Source: Verrucomicrobiales bacterium
Lineage (GTDB): Bacteria > Verrucomicrobiota > Verrucomicrobiia > Verrucomicrobiales > DEV007
DNA length: 64,000 nt
Assembly (NCBI GenBank): GCA_029212615.1
Contig: JARGPJ010000001.1
Coordinates: 124,001-188,000 of the forward strand
Direction of reading: 5' to 3'
The notes below the pieces were generated by a model. That model saw nothing but the letters and a program-made list of their open reading frames with translations. It ran no database searches and was not told where the DNA came from. Below, one piece after another: positions 42,634-52,004 of the stretch; position 1 is the first letter of the stretch; every line of letters begins with the position of its first letter. Position numbers and translations under genes: made by a program.

Positions 42634-45069
42634 ATGGAAATCAAAACTGACTCCTACGAAAAACTCGGCAAATTTTACCTCGGCCGCGAATACGATCTCG
42701 CCGAAAAAGAATTGGAGGACGATCTCGTCCTTTACGATTCCAAGGATCTCGTGACCCACGGGGTCGTCCTCGGCATGACCGGCTCAGGTAAGACGGGTCT
42801 CTGCATGGCCCTTCTTGAAGAGGCCGCGATGGATAATATCCCCGCAATCGTTATCGACCCGAAAGGGGATATCGCGAACCTCCTCCTCACCTTTCCCAAT
42901 CTTGCCCCTGAGGATTTCCGCCCCTGGATCAACGAAGACGACGCCCTCAAGAAAGGAATCACCCCTGATGAACATGCCGCCAAAACCGCTGGAATGTGGA
43001 AAGACGGACTCGCGAGCTGGGGTCAGGGTCCTGAGCGAATTCAGTCTTTCCGGGACAAGGTAGACCTCACGGTTTACACGCCGGGTTCGAATGCCGGCCT
43101 TCCTGTTTCGATTCTCAGTTCGCTCGATGTTCCCGAATTCGAGGTCCTCGACGACGGTGAAGCCTTTGCTGAGCGGATCGAATCAACGGTCTCCAGCCTG
43201 CTCTCCCTTGTCGGCGTCGAAGCCGACCCCATTCAGGATCCGGAGCACATTCTGCTCTCCAACATTTTCAGCCACGCCTGGCGCGCCGGGCAGGGAATCA
43301 CTCTCGAAAGTCTTATTCGCCACATCCAGGTCCCGCCTTTTGAAAAAATCGGCGTCATGAATCTCGAGACGGTCTGCCCTGAGAAAGATCGACGGGCCCT
43401 GGCCATGAAAATGAACAACCTCCTCGCCTCGCCCGGTTTCTCAACCTGGCTCGAAGGCGAGCCGCTCAACATCAAACGTATGATGCACACCGCGGAGGGA
43501 AAACCGCGCATCTCAATCTTCTCGATCGCCCACCTCAGCGATTCGGAACGCATGTTTTTTGTCTCACTCCTCCTCAACCAGATGCTCGGCTGGATGCGTT
43601 CGCAGACCGGCACGACAAGCCTCCGGGCGATGCTCTACATGGACGAGATCTACGGCTACCTGCCACCTTCAGCAATGCCACCGTCGAAGAAGCCGATGAT
43701 GACCATGTTGAAACAGGCCCGCGCCTTCGGCCTCGGTGTCCTCCTCGCCACCCAGAACCCCGTTGATCTCGACTATAAAGCTCTCTCCAATATCGGAACA
43801 TGGTGGCTCGGCCGGCTCCAAACCGAACGCGATAAAGCAAGGGTTCTCGACGGCCTCGAAGGAGCAGCCTCAAGCAATGACAGCGGATTTGATCGAGGGA
43901 AGATGGAGCAACTTCTCGCCGGGCTCGGAAGCCGCGTCTTCCTCATGAATAATGTTCACGAAGACGCTCCGGTCGTTTTTCATGTCCGCTGGGTCATGAG
44001 TTACCTCACCGGTCCGATTGCACGTCGCCAGATCAAAAAACTCATGGCTGGAAAACGCGCTGAAGTGGAAGCCCTTCAGGCCGCAAAGCCCACACCGGAA
44101 ACGGAAAGTCCCAAGCCCTCTCAAGCTGAGAAAATGCGGCCGCGCCTTCCCCGTGGAGCAGCAGATTTTTTCATTCCGGCCGGCCCTGATGTACCTGCCG
44201 AAGAAATCAATTACGTTCCCGCCGTGATTCGCGTCGGAGAGGTAAGGTATCAGGACAGCAAAAAAGGAATCTCCGGCACGGAAGCAGTCGCGATGATCAA
44301 CAAGATCGATCCGGATTCAGGTGAAGTGGACTGGTCACAAAATCTTGAATTACCTAATCAGCTTCAAGTCAGCCAACTGGGGCGGGAACCAGTCAACGGT
44401 GCTTCCTTCTCCCCTTTACCTCAAACCATGCTGAATTCAAAACTCTGGACCAGCCTCGGCAAAGAACTCATCGACCACCTCTACGGCAATCACAACATCA
44501 CGATTTTCAAAAGCCCCCTGACAGGCCAATATTCGAATCTCGGTGAATCGGAAGGAGACTTCCGCGCCCGCCTCGTACACGCCGCTCACGAGATTCGTGA
44601 CGAAAAAGTGGAAGAGCTTCAGGACAACTACGAGAAAAAGATCAAAACGATCGAAGACCGCATCGCGCGCGCCATGGATACCGTTGCCGAACAGCAGGCT
44701 CAGGCCAGCAGCGCAAAAATGGACACCGCCATGCGAATCGGAAGCACCATCCTTGGTGCCGTGTTAGGCCGCAGCACCTCATCGAGGCGAAGCAGCGCGA
44801 TGTCGGGAGCCTCACGCGCCTGGAAAGAGAGCCGCGATGTGGCGAGAGCTCAGGAAAAGGTCGACGACTATCAGGAAGACCTCGAAGAGCTTGAGCGCGA
44901 GTGCGAAGAGGAAGTTGAAGAGCTCAAGAAGGCCATGGACCCCATGAGCGAAAAGCTGGAGACACTTAACCTCTCGCCCTTAAAGAAAAATTGCTCATCG
45001 ATGGCGGTCGGTATCGTCTGGATGCCCTACCGGGTGAACCCGCAGCCCCGGCTCGGAGCCGCGTGGTAA
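42634..45069 (+). CDS. HerA-like (DUF87/DUF853-type) P-loop ATPase
   Basis: An 811-residue P-loop ATPase of the HerA/FtsK superfamily. Walker A is GMTGSGKTGL at 47-56, followed by VIDPKGDIANLLL; Walker B is MLYMDEIYGYLPP, with sensor segment LLATQNPVDLDYKALSN and an arginine-finger-like WLGRLQTERDK. The C-terminal third is a long charged coiled coil (KVEELQDNYEKKIKTIEDRI and VDDYQEDLEELERECEEEVE) flanking a Ser/Arg-rich stretch RSTSSRRSS. Known relatives resect or pump DNA or act in defence with a partner nuclease, but no nuclease or SIR2 gene is adjacent, so a housekeeping DNA-handling role is more likely. It is 23 bases upstream of bioA. Confidence 0.82.
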   Translation: MEIKTDSYEKLGKFYLGREYDLAEKELEDDLVLYDSKDLVTHGVVLGMTGSGKTGLCMALLEEAAMDNIPAIVIDPKGDIANLLLTFPNLAPEDFRPWINEDDALKKGITPDEHAAKTAGMWKDGLASWGQGPERIQSFRDKVDLTVYTPGSNAGLPVSILSSLDVPEFEVLDDGEAFAERIESTVSSLLSLVGVEADPIQDPEHILLSNIFSHAWRAGQGITLESLIRHIQVPPFEKIGVMNLETVCPEKDRRALAMKMNNLLASPGFSTWLEGEPLNIKRMMHTAEGKPRISIFSIAHLSDSERMFFVSLLLNQMLGWMRSQTGTTSLRAMLYMDEIYGYLPPSAMPPSKKPMMTMLKQARAFGLGVLLATQNPVDLDYKALSNIGTWWLGRLQTERDKARVLDGLEGAASSNDSGFDRGKMEQLLAGLGSRVFLMNNVHEDAPVVFHVRWVMSYLTGPIARRQIKKLMAGKRAEVEALQAAKPTPETESPKPSQAEKMRPRLPRGAADFFIPAGPDVPAEEINYVPAVIRVGEVRYQDSKKGISGTEAVAMINKIDPDSGEVDWSQNLELPNQLQVSQLGREPVNGASFSPLPQTMLNSKLWTSLGKELIDHLYGNHNITIFKSPLTGQYSNLGESEGDFRARLVHAAHEIRDEKVEELQDNYEKKIKTIEDRIARAMDTVAEQQAQASSAKMDTAMRIGSTILGAVLGRSTSSRRSSAMSGASRAWKESRDVARAQEKVDDYQEDLEELERECEEEVEELKKAMDPMSEKLETLNLSPLKKNCSSMAVGIVWMPYRVNPQPRLGAAW

Positions 45070-45092
45070 TTTCCTCCGCGACTCCCGATTAA

Positions 45093-46397
45093 ATGTCCCA
45101 TCAGACCGCTCATCTTCGACAGCTCGACAAGGAACACCTCTGGCACCCCTTCACGCAAATGCAGGCGTGGCGTGAGTCAGAGAGTGATCCGCTCATCATC
45201 GCGTCCGGCGAGGGCGTCCACCTGACCGACTCTGAAGGGCGGACCTACCTTGACGGGAACAGCTCCATCTGGACCAATATCCATGGCCACGGACATCCAA
45301 CGATCGATGCCGCAATTCGAAACCAGCTCGATCAAATCGCTCACTGCTCTGCGCTCGGTTTTTCCAATGAGCCGGCAATTCTTCTGGCGGAAAAGCTCAC
45401 CGGACTCTTTCCGGAAAACACCCTGAACAAAGCCTTCTTCTCCGACAACGGCTCCACTGCGATCGAATGTGCCTGCAAGATGTCGATTCAATACCGGCAA
45501 CTCGTCGGCGAGGAATCCCGTCATGAATTCATCGCCTTCGGGGGAGCCTATCACGGCGATACCGTCGGTGCGGCTTCTCTCGGGGGGATCGGCGTTTTCC
45601 AGGACCGATTCTCCTCACACGGATACAAGGTCCACCGGATCGAATCCCTCGACGATCTCGAATCATTACCGGCAGGCACGATCGATTCAGTAAATGCCAT
45701 CATCATTGAACCACTCATTCAAGGCGCTGCCGGAATGAAAACCTGGCCACCGGGAATGCTTCGGTCCATGCGAGAGTGGTGCGACCGAAACGGCATTTTT
45801 CTGATCCTTGATGAGGTCATGACCGGCTTCGGCCGGACCGGAAGAATGTTCGCCTGCGAACACGAGGGCGTCATCCCTGATTTCCTCTGCCTCGCCAAGG
45901 GGCTTACCGGAGGATACCTTCCACTCGCGGCGACGCTGACGCATGACCGGATCTACAACGCCTTCCTGGGAGAATACGAAGAGCTGAAGACTTTTTTCTA
46001 CGGACACAGCTATTGCGCCAATCCACTGGGGTGTGCCGCCGCACTCGGCAGCCTTCAAGTCTTCAAGGAGGAAGGGGTCATCGATTCGCTCGCTCCTAAA
46101 ATCGAAGCTTTTTCCGCCCGGCTCCGGGAGGCCGCCGAAACATGCCGACACTATGGAGAACTGCGCCAGGTCGGGCTCATTGCCGGAATCGATTTAATTG
46201 ATCACCAAACCGGAGGACCCCTGGACTGGAAAGCGGAAACCGGTGGGCGCATTTGCCGGGCCGCACGAAGGCACGGGCTCCTCACCCGTCCTGTCAGGGA
46301 CACCCTGACCTTAATGCCGCCACTCGCGATCTCTGAAAATGAAATCAGCCAGGCAATCGACGCGCTCGTTAAAGCAACGCACGATGTGCTTGGCTGA
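45093..46397 (+). CDS. bioA: adenosylmethionine-8-amino-7-oxononanoate aminotransferase
   Basis: PLP enzyme of 434 residues making 7,8-diaminononanoate in biotin synthesis, using SAM as amino donor. BioA-type features: HLWHPFTQM and DGNSSIWTNIHGHGHP near the N-terminus, GAYHGDTVGAASLGG, the aspartate in LILDEVMTGFGRTG and the Schiff-base lysine in CLAKGLTGGYLPL. The BioA-specific W-H-P-F-T-Q start distinguishes it from DapA-like/GABA aminotransferases. No other bio genes are in the window, so the pathway is dispersed. A terminator structure lies immediately past its stop. Confidence 0.9.
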   Translation: MSHQTAHLRQLDKEHLWHPFTQMQAWRESESDPLIIASGEGVHLTDSEGRTYLDGNSSIWTNIHGHGHPTIDAAIRNQLDQIAHCSALGFSNEPAILLAEKLTGLFPENTLNKAFFSDNGSTAIECACKMSIQYRQLVGEESRHEFIAFGGAYHGDTVGAASLGGIGVFQDRFSSHGYKVHRIESLDDLESLPAGTIDSVNAIIIEPLIQGAAGMKTWPPGMLRSMREWCDRNGIFLILDEVMTGFGRTGRMFACEHEGVIPDFLCLAKGLTGGYLPLAATLTHDRIYNAFLGEYEELKTFFYGHSYCANPLGCAAALGSLQVFKEEGVIDSLAPKIEAFSARLREAAETCRHYGELRQVGLIAGIDLIDHQTGGPLDWKAETGGRICRAARRHGLLTRPVRDTLTLMPPLAISENEISQAIDALVKATHDVLG

Positions 46398-46398
46398 G

Positions 46399-46422
46399 AA
46401 AAAACGCCCCGAAAGAGGCGTT
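46399..46422 (-). terminator. intrinsic terminator of the YlbF-like gene
   Basis: On the minus strand, 17 bases past the YlbF-like stop codon, AACGCC (46422-46417) pairs with GGCGTT (46408-46403) around an 8-base loop, and the arm runs into six consecutive T (46404-46399). This is a standard rho-independent signal for the minus-strand gene. On the plus strand it has no T-run, so it would not end bioA transcription well. Confidence 0.75.
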
Positions 46423-46438
46423 CAGAAGGAACAAGGAA

Positions 46439-46849
46439 TTAGCAACCGCAGCCGCCGCCACCGCAGCAGCCGCCTTCTTCCATGTCTTCAGGCTCAGGAA
46501 GACGACCGAGTTCAAGCGTCTTACCGACCGTCTTGGAAATCTGAGCAACCATGCCATTGAGAGTCTCTTCGGCCTGCATGAACGCACCCGTGACAGAGTC
46601 GGCCTTCAGTGCTTTGAGTTTTTCGTCGTAGCCGGCAACATCTTCGTCAGAGAGAGCACCTGCCTGCTGCTTCTGGTGGAGTGACTCACCCAGGGCGACA
46701 AATTCCTTGTAGGAGGACTGAGCTTCCTCATTCTTGAAGAAGGCTTCGATTTTACTGACATTCTCCTGATACTCTCCGGACTGGAGAATGAGCGAGCAAA
46801 GCTCACGGGTTTTGTCGAGGATAGCTGAGTTAGGGGAGAGAACTTCCAT
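46439..46849 (-). CDS. YlbF-like protein with Cys/Gly metal-binding-like tail
   Basis: A 136-residue cytoplasmic helical protein starting at ATG 46849 (MEVLSPNSAILDKTRELCSL). The body resembles YlbF/YmcA-type proteins, small helical factors that affect RNA turnover and development in Bacillus: a pattern of ILQSGEY, IEAFFKNEEAQSSYKEF, LHQKQQAGALSDEDVAGYD. Unusually it ends EEGGCCGGGGCGC: four cysteines within an 11-residue glycine run, suggesting metal binding or a membrane/lipid-independent anchor. An in-frame frame open to 46996 adds arginine-rich leader overlapping the helicase gene and is rejected. It lies 31 bases after that helicase gene. Confidence 0.65.
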   Translation of the reverse strand: MEVLSPNSAILDKTRELCSLILQSGEYQENVSKIEAFFKNEEAQSSYKEFVALGESLHQKQQAGALSDEDVAGYDEKLKALKADSVTGAFMQAEETLNGMVAQISKTVGKTLELGRLPEPEDMEEGGCCGGGGCGC

Positions 46850-46880
46850 GAGACACCCATACGACACTTTTCCGAAACCC

Positions 46881-49415
46881 TCAAGAAGGGGTTCGTATCG
46901 AGCGAAACGGGATGCCGTGACGCGGCGGCTTCTGCAAAACCGAAGCAGGTAGCTCCGGAAGTGAAGCGAGAGGACTCCTCCGGTCCCGGGCCGCAAGCTC
47001 TCGCGAGGCAGCCTCCTTTAGCTCCCTCCACCTGGGATTCTCCAAATCCGGAGCATGTCTAATATGCCGAAGAAGGCTCAGCCACTCAACAAAGGCCCGT
47101 TCGACATCACCGGCACCGAATTCCAGCGAGTCGGCCTGTGCCAGAAGCGTAAAGAGTTTACCCTCCAGCATCAGTGAGATCACCTCCGCCGCCCCCTCGC
47201 CATACTGCACCGGCAAGCCGAGACGCAAATAGCCCTCATGATCAACCGCCCCGTGCGCCTGCCGACAGGCAGCGGCGAGACGTTCGCTCCCTACTGATTC
47301 CACAAGCCGACCGGCATTCGGGACGCTATCCAGTTCAAATCGATGTCCCGCCCGCAGGTTCGAGAGATGAAGAATAATCTCATCCACCGGGTAATGGGGA
47401 TCCTCCAGAGCCGCGGCGACGGCAAGGCCCTCGCCGCCCTGAAAAAAGCTGAAAAGGACGCCCCGTGAGGTAGGCGTCCCGCTTTCATCAATGAGGCGAA
47501 GCTTCCTCCAGGCATGAGCCGCTGTCCCCGGCGCCGTTTCAATGACCTCGCCCGAAACCTCGTCAGTGAGATGAGTTGTCGTCTCGATCTCCACGGTCCG
47601 CCTCTCCGGGTTCACCAGTGGCCGCCCTCCTGAATCCAGGTAAACATCCACCTCCACTGACCTGAAATGAGCGGTCAGATAAAGCCCGTTGCCACGCTGA
47701 ACGAGCCGGTCAAAAATGCCGGGGGCGATGACACCGGAAAGCGCTTCCGGAAGAAGACTTTCAGCTTCTTCGATCGAATAGGATGACTCACCTTTGCCGC
47801 CCCCAATGTATTTCCGAACCGCTTTGGTGAGGGAAAAAAAACCTTCCTCATTTCCCGTCGCCACCGCGAGATCAAGTCCATAGCGCCGATATTTTTCGCC
47901 CTTCGCGTCGAGACGACACAACCTGGTGCGTTCGGGGAGCAGTCGGGAAACCAGCTTACTGTCACCCTCAGCAGGCTCATATCGCCCCCGGTTCCAACTC
48001 AGTGCATTCTCCAGCGAAACCCTGGCCTCCCTCCCCGCTCTCACCGGCTCCCATTCACCTCCTCCATTTCTAATTTCTTTTCGCGTCGGCGTCAGTCCAA
48101 AGAGCGACTCCCCTTCAGCCGCCCCCGTTTCAAAAGGCGACCGGAATCCGAGTTTAATTTGCTGCCTGGAAAAAAGTCGATCCCGCAACTCGCGCGCCGC
48201 CTCTATGGGGGACTCCCCCGCCTCATCCGCGTAGAACATACGGCGAATCAAGGTCGGCCAGTCGAGTTCATTCTGCCGGTGAAGCTCAAGAGGGTGAGCG
48301 TCATGGATCCGGGGACTGCGATCTCCGCAAACCACATAACCGGTCTTATCCAGTCCGCGCCGTCCCGCCCGGCCGAACATCTGTAACAATTCGTCAGGAC
48401 TGACATCGCGCTGAAACGGTCCATCCTGATAGTGAGTATCTGAAACGAAAACAGACCGCACTGAAAAATTTATACCCGCGGCCAGCCCCATCGTTGCGAC
48501 AATGACATGCAACTGCCCGGCTTTCGCGAGAGGCTCCACAACTGCTGCGCGCTCAGCAAAACCCAATCCCGAATGATGAAACGCAACCCGTTTCCTGATG
48601 AGTCGCCGAATGTCCCCGGAGCAAATGGACTCCATCTCCCTGTCCCCGACGCGAACAGGGTCATCTTCAGGCAGCACCTCAGCCACCTTCCACGCAATCT
48701 TCTCTGCGGCCCTGCGATGAGGAGCAAAAATAAGAAGAGGCCCTCGATCCGACAGCAGTGTGTTCAGGGCAAGCCGCTGCCAGAAGTTCCGGTATTTTCC
48801 GGGGGCTGTGTTCGGCAGAGCCTCGATCGGAACCTCATCCAGCGGCACCGGACGGGTCTTTGTCTCAACAATCTCCGCCGGACGACCGAGGCGCTCCAAC
48901 CATTCGTGAACGCGTTTCGGATTACTGACACTGCCACTCATGAGAAGCAATCGCGTGTCCTCCGGAGCGAGCGCGACAGCTAACTCATAGTGGAGCCCGC
49001 GCCGTCGGTCACCTATCATTTGGTATTCGTCGATGACGAGTAACCACGGCCCGTTTCCTGATAAGAAACGCTCCCGCTGAGTTTCGAGCGTCGCAACAAT
49101 GACCGGCGCCTCAAGATTCTCGGCCAGGTCCCCCGTGGCAATGCCTACATTCCATCCGGCACTTTTCCACTCCCGCCACTTATCATTGGCCAGAGCCCGT
49201 GTCGGCACGGTAAAGACCGCCTGCCGGCCCTGCGGATGTGGCTTTCCCTCATTGGCGAGGACTTCAAACACAAAGGTCTTCCCCGCGCCGGTCGGCGCCG
49301 ACACGATGACATCGTTCCCTTCACGAAGAGAACGAATCGCTTTCTGCTGCCACAGATCAGGAATCCGCAGATGTGTCTGCAGCCCTTCAAGTGCTTCTTC
49401 GAGACCGCCGAACAT
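46881..49415 (-). CDS. Ski2-like DEAD/DEAH-box helicase
   Basis: Superfamily 2 helicase of 844 residues. Motif I is APTGAGKT at 40-47, motif Ia PTRALANDKWRE, motif II the variant DEYQ at 129-132 (instead of DEVH/DEAH), motif III LMSGSVSN, and motif VI QMFGRAGRRG. The region after motif VI, with a winged-helix/ratchet-like segment, recalls Ski2/Hel308-like enzymes, which unwind RNA or DNA. The C-terminal 300 residues are unassigned. Bacterial Ski2-like proteins are less studied; RNA decay or repair are both possible. It precedes the YlbF-like gene (31 bases), whose relatives touch RNA turnover, giving a weak functional hint. Confidence 0.83.
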   Translation of the reverse strand: MFGGLEEALEGLQTHLRIPDLWQQKAIRSLREGNDVIVSAPTGAGKTFVFEVLANEGKPHPQGRQAVFTVPTRALANDKWREWKSAGWNVGIATGDLAENLEAPVIVATLETQRERFLSGNGPWLLVIDEYQMIGDRRRGLHYELAVALAPEDTRLLLMSGSVSNPKRVHEWLERLGRPAEIVETKTRPVPLDEVPIEALPNTAPGKYRNFWQRLALNTLLSDRGPLLIFAPHRRAAEKIAWKVAEVLPEDDPVRVGDREMESICSGDIRRLIRKRVAFHHSGLGFAERAAVVEPLAKAGQLHVIVATMGLAAGINFSVRSVFVSDTHYQDGPFQRDVSPDELLQMFGRAGRRGLDKTGYVVCGDRSPRIHDAHPLELHRQNELDWPTLIRRMFYADEAGESPIEAARELRDRLFSRQQIKLGFRSPFETGAAEGESLFGLTPTRKEIRNGGGEWEPVRAGREARVSLENALSWNRGRYEPAEGDSKLVSRLLPERTRLCRLDAKGEKYRRYGLDLAVATGNEEGFFSLTKAVRKYIGGGKGESSYSIEEAESLLPEALSGVIAPGIFDRLVQRGNGLYLTAHFRSVEVDVYLDSGGRPLVNPERRTVEIETTTHLTDEVSGEVIETAPGTAAHAWRKLRLIDESGTPTSRGVLFSFFQGGEGLAVAAALEDPHYPVDEIILHLSNLRAGHRFELDSVPNAGRLVESVGSERLAAACRQAHGAVDHEGYLRLGLPVQYGEGAAEVISLMLEGKLFTLLAQADSLEFGAGDVERAFVEWLSLLRHIRHAPDLENPRWRELKEAASRELAARDRRSPLASLPELPASVLQKPPRHGIPFRSIRTPS

Positions 49416-49485
49416 GACGGAAAGGATACGCCCGCCACCGTCTGCGTGACAGATTTATCAGACAGACAGTGCGGTGAATATCAAC

Positions 49486-51831
49486 TCAGTTTGCCTGAGC
49501 CCCTCCGCCGTTCTGCGCGGGAACAGCGACAGCATCGTCGCGAACCATTGCCTTCGCTTCAGAGATATTGACCGGCTGACCGGTTTCAGAAATCGCGATA
49601 AGATCCTGCATGATCTGAACCGTTTCACGCTCGTAAGGATCAAACTTGTGCGGGTACTCAAGCGCTTTGATTTCCTCGTCTTTCTCTTTTTCATCGCCGC
49701 GTGACATACCGCTGAGATCTTCAGCAGTGAGATCATCACGAAGAGTGAGACCTTCATCCAGAACATTGTCCTGAGTCAGCTTATAGATCGTAAACAGATC
49801 TTTCTCCTCTTCGCGAATCCTCGCAAAACGTTCGATCCGCTCTTTCTTACGCTGCTCACCCTCTGCCTTGTCCTCCTCGACCTCGCGTTTCCGCTCTTCA
49901 AGATTCAGGGAAATCCTATTCTCTTCGATGCGCTTCTTCTCCTCTTCAATATCACTGAGGATATACTCAAACGCCTGACCGGTGCTGACGCGTCCCGCCG
50001 AGGCCTGACGCAAGAGCTCAAAAGGAAGAGGCTGATCAAAATAGAGCTGGTAGTTGCTTGGCTGAATCGGCTGCACATCAAGCGCAAATGGCAGGGTTGC
50101 CTCGCCAATTTCAGCGACATCGAGGATCGATGGAAGCTGAACGTCAGGAACGACTCCGTCGCGTTGAGTTGAATACCCATTGATCCGGTAAAATGTCTGA
50201 ATCGTCAGCTTCAGCGCCCCCTGCTGGTTCGTCTCCCGGTTGAAAGGAAGCACCAGGCGATTGGAAAGAACCGGGCGAAGCTGCTGCACGGTGCCTTTTC
50301 CAAAGGTCGATCCGTCACCGACGATGACAGCGCGCCCATAATCCTGAAGCGCCGCTGCAAAAATCTCAGAAGCACTCGCACTGGCATGATTCACGAGAAC
50401 GATGAGTGGTCCGGCGTAGACGGCATTCGAATTGCTGGAAGCTTTCTGGCTGCGTCGGCCGCGTGAATCCACCGCCTGAACGACAGGGCCACGACGAATG
50501 AAAAGGCCCGTCATGTTGATCGCCTCTTCCAGCGATCCCCCACCATTATCACGAAGGTCAACGACGAGACCATCAACGCCTTCAATCGTAAGGCGAGTAA
50601 GGAGATTGCGAACATCCATTGTCGTGCTCGTCGAACCACCATCCATGTCTGCATAGAAACTCGGAAGCGTAATCCAGCCGAGCTTCTGCTCTTCGCCAGC
50701 CGGATCCTGTGTGATGATCAGGTCAGCAGTCGCAAGACTGTCTTTCAGATCAATTTTATCTCGCTGAATGTCGACGAGTTTGACGCCACTCGTTTTGCCT
50801 GCCGGCACCACTTTGAGGCGTACCTTGCTACCCACTTCGCCACGAATGAGATCCACGATGTCTGAGAGCTTCATCTCGACGACATCGACAAACTCCCCTT
50901 CCCCCTGCGCCACGCCAATGACGCGATCCTTCACTTCGAGATTGCCGACTTTAAAGGCCGGACCTCCCACGACGAGACCTTCAATCGTCGCGCCGCCCTG
51001 ATCTTCATCCTTCTGCAGCATCGCACCGATGCCAGTGAGAGACTTGTTCATTCCAATACGGAAATTGTCATACTGCTGTTGCGAAAAATACTCGGAGTGT
51101 GGATCGTAAGCCCGCGCGATCGACTTGATGAACAGCGTCGCCACGTCCTCGGTCTGGTTCTCGTTGACCCGCTTCTGGATGCGATCGTAGCGGTCAGACA
51201 CTTTTTCGTAGATCGACTTACTGTCCTCCTTCTCAGCCTCAGGAGACTTTTCTTCGATCTCCTCGCCATTCTTGAGCTTTTCAGCCCTGTCCTCGGCTTC
51301 TTCAGCGGCCACCGCATCTGCGATCAGTTTTTCACGAATAAGATCCCCCTCGATGAGGTTTTTCCAGAGCTGATCGTGCTTCTCTCCCGCCGGCGCCCAA
51401 TCAGAATCCTTTCGTGAAATTTGAACATTTCGATCCGAGTCGTAGGTGAAATTACCTTTCTGAGCGAGCTTTTTGGCCATCTTCACGCGGCTCGAAATCC
51501 GCTCTTGATAGACCGCGTAGATTTCAAAGGCCGCCGGGATCGCCTCGTTCCGCACCTGGTCATCAATCGTCAATTCATGGCGCTTGCGAAAACCTTCGAC
51601 ATCCTCCTTCGTGAAGTAGATCCGACTGAAGTCCAGCATCTCGAGATATCCCTCGAGAACCCGCTTGGACATCTTGTCATTAAACGGCTCTTGGAGAAAG
51701 TGCTCCTCTTCCAGCATCTGAACGACCTTATAGGCGAGATCACCATACTGAGTCTCGGCACGGAGACTGGTGGATCCCGCAACCGTCACGGCGAGGAAAA
51801 GAAGGATAATTGGCAGGCGTTTAAAAAACAT
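49486..51831 (-). CDS. prc: C-terminal processing peptidase (Prc/Tsp, S41 family)
   Basis: Periplasmic serine protease of 781 residues degrading proteins with non-polar C-termini or processing cell-wall enzymes. Signal peptide MFFKRLPIILLFLAVTVAGS. An N-terminal helical region, then a PDZ domain (LEVKDRVIGVAQGEGEFVDV) and the S41 core with Ser in NHASASASEIFAAALQDY and Lys in STFGKGTVQQL, the Ser-Lys dyad. The C-terminal ~180 residues resemble the Tsp-specific extension (DUF3340), rich in EEKKRIEENR charged helices. Length matches Prc rather than the ~400-residue CtpA. It stands between the helicase (same strand) and a divergent CPBP gene. Confidence 0.92.
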   Translation of the reverse strand: MFFKRLPIILLFLAVTVAGSTSLRAETQYGDLAYKVVQMLEEEHFLQEPFNDKMSKRVLEGYLEMLDFSRIYFTKEDVEGFRKRHELTIDDQVRNEAIPAAFEIYAVYQERISSRVKMAKKLAQKGNFTYDSDRNVQISRKDSDWAPAGEKHDQLWKNLIEGDLIREKLIADAVAAEEAEDRAEKLKNGEEIEEKSPEAEKEDSKSIYEKVSDRYDRIQKRVNENQTEDVATLFIKSIARAYDPHSEYFSQQQYDNFRIGMNKSLTGIGAMLQKDEDQGGATIEGLVVGGPAFKVGNLEVKDRVIGVAQGEGEFVDVVEMKLSDIVDLIRGEVGSKVRLKVVPAGKTSGVKLVDIQRDKIDLKDSLATADLIITQDPAGEEQKLGWITLPSFYADMDGGSTSTTMDVRNLLTRLTIEGVDGLVVDLRDNGGGSLEEAINMTGLFIRRGPVVQAVDSRGRRSQKASSNSNAVYAGPLIVLVNHASASASEIFAAALQDYGRAVIVGDGSTFGKGTVQQLRPVLSNRLVLPFNRETNQQGALKLTIQTFYRINGYSTQRDGVVPDVQLPSILDVAEIGEATLPFALDVQPIQPSNYQLYFDQPLPFELLRQASAGRVSTGQAFEYILSDIEEEKKRIEENRISLNLEERKREVEEDKAEGEQRKKERIERFARIREEEKDLFTIYKLTQDNVLDEGLTLRDDLTAEDLSGMSRGDEKEKDEEIKALEYPHKFDPYERETVQIMQDLIAISETGQPVNISEAKAMVRDDAVAVPAQNGGGAQAN

Positions 51832-52004
51832 GAGAAAAGTCAGAATCTGATTTGGCAGGAGCAGTATCCCTTGTTGGAGGGGATACGGCGTGGAACCTTA
51901 CACTGTTAAGATAACGGGGAAAAGCCTTTTGTCAGACGCAGTAAGGGCACACCAAAAGCGCCGGAGACGTTGCAAAGGCGCCGCTTTTCGCGTATCAGCC
52001 AGTC

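Noticed and set aside
42634-45069. HerA-based anti-phage defence system
   Set aside because: No effector or nuclease gene is adjacent; neighbours are a small secreted protein and bioA, so a defence role is not supported.
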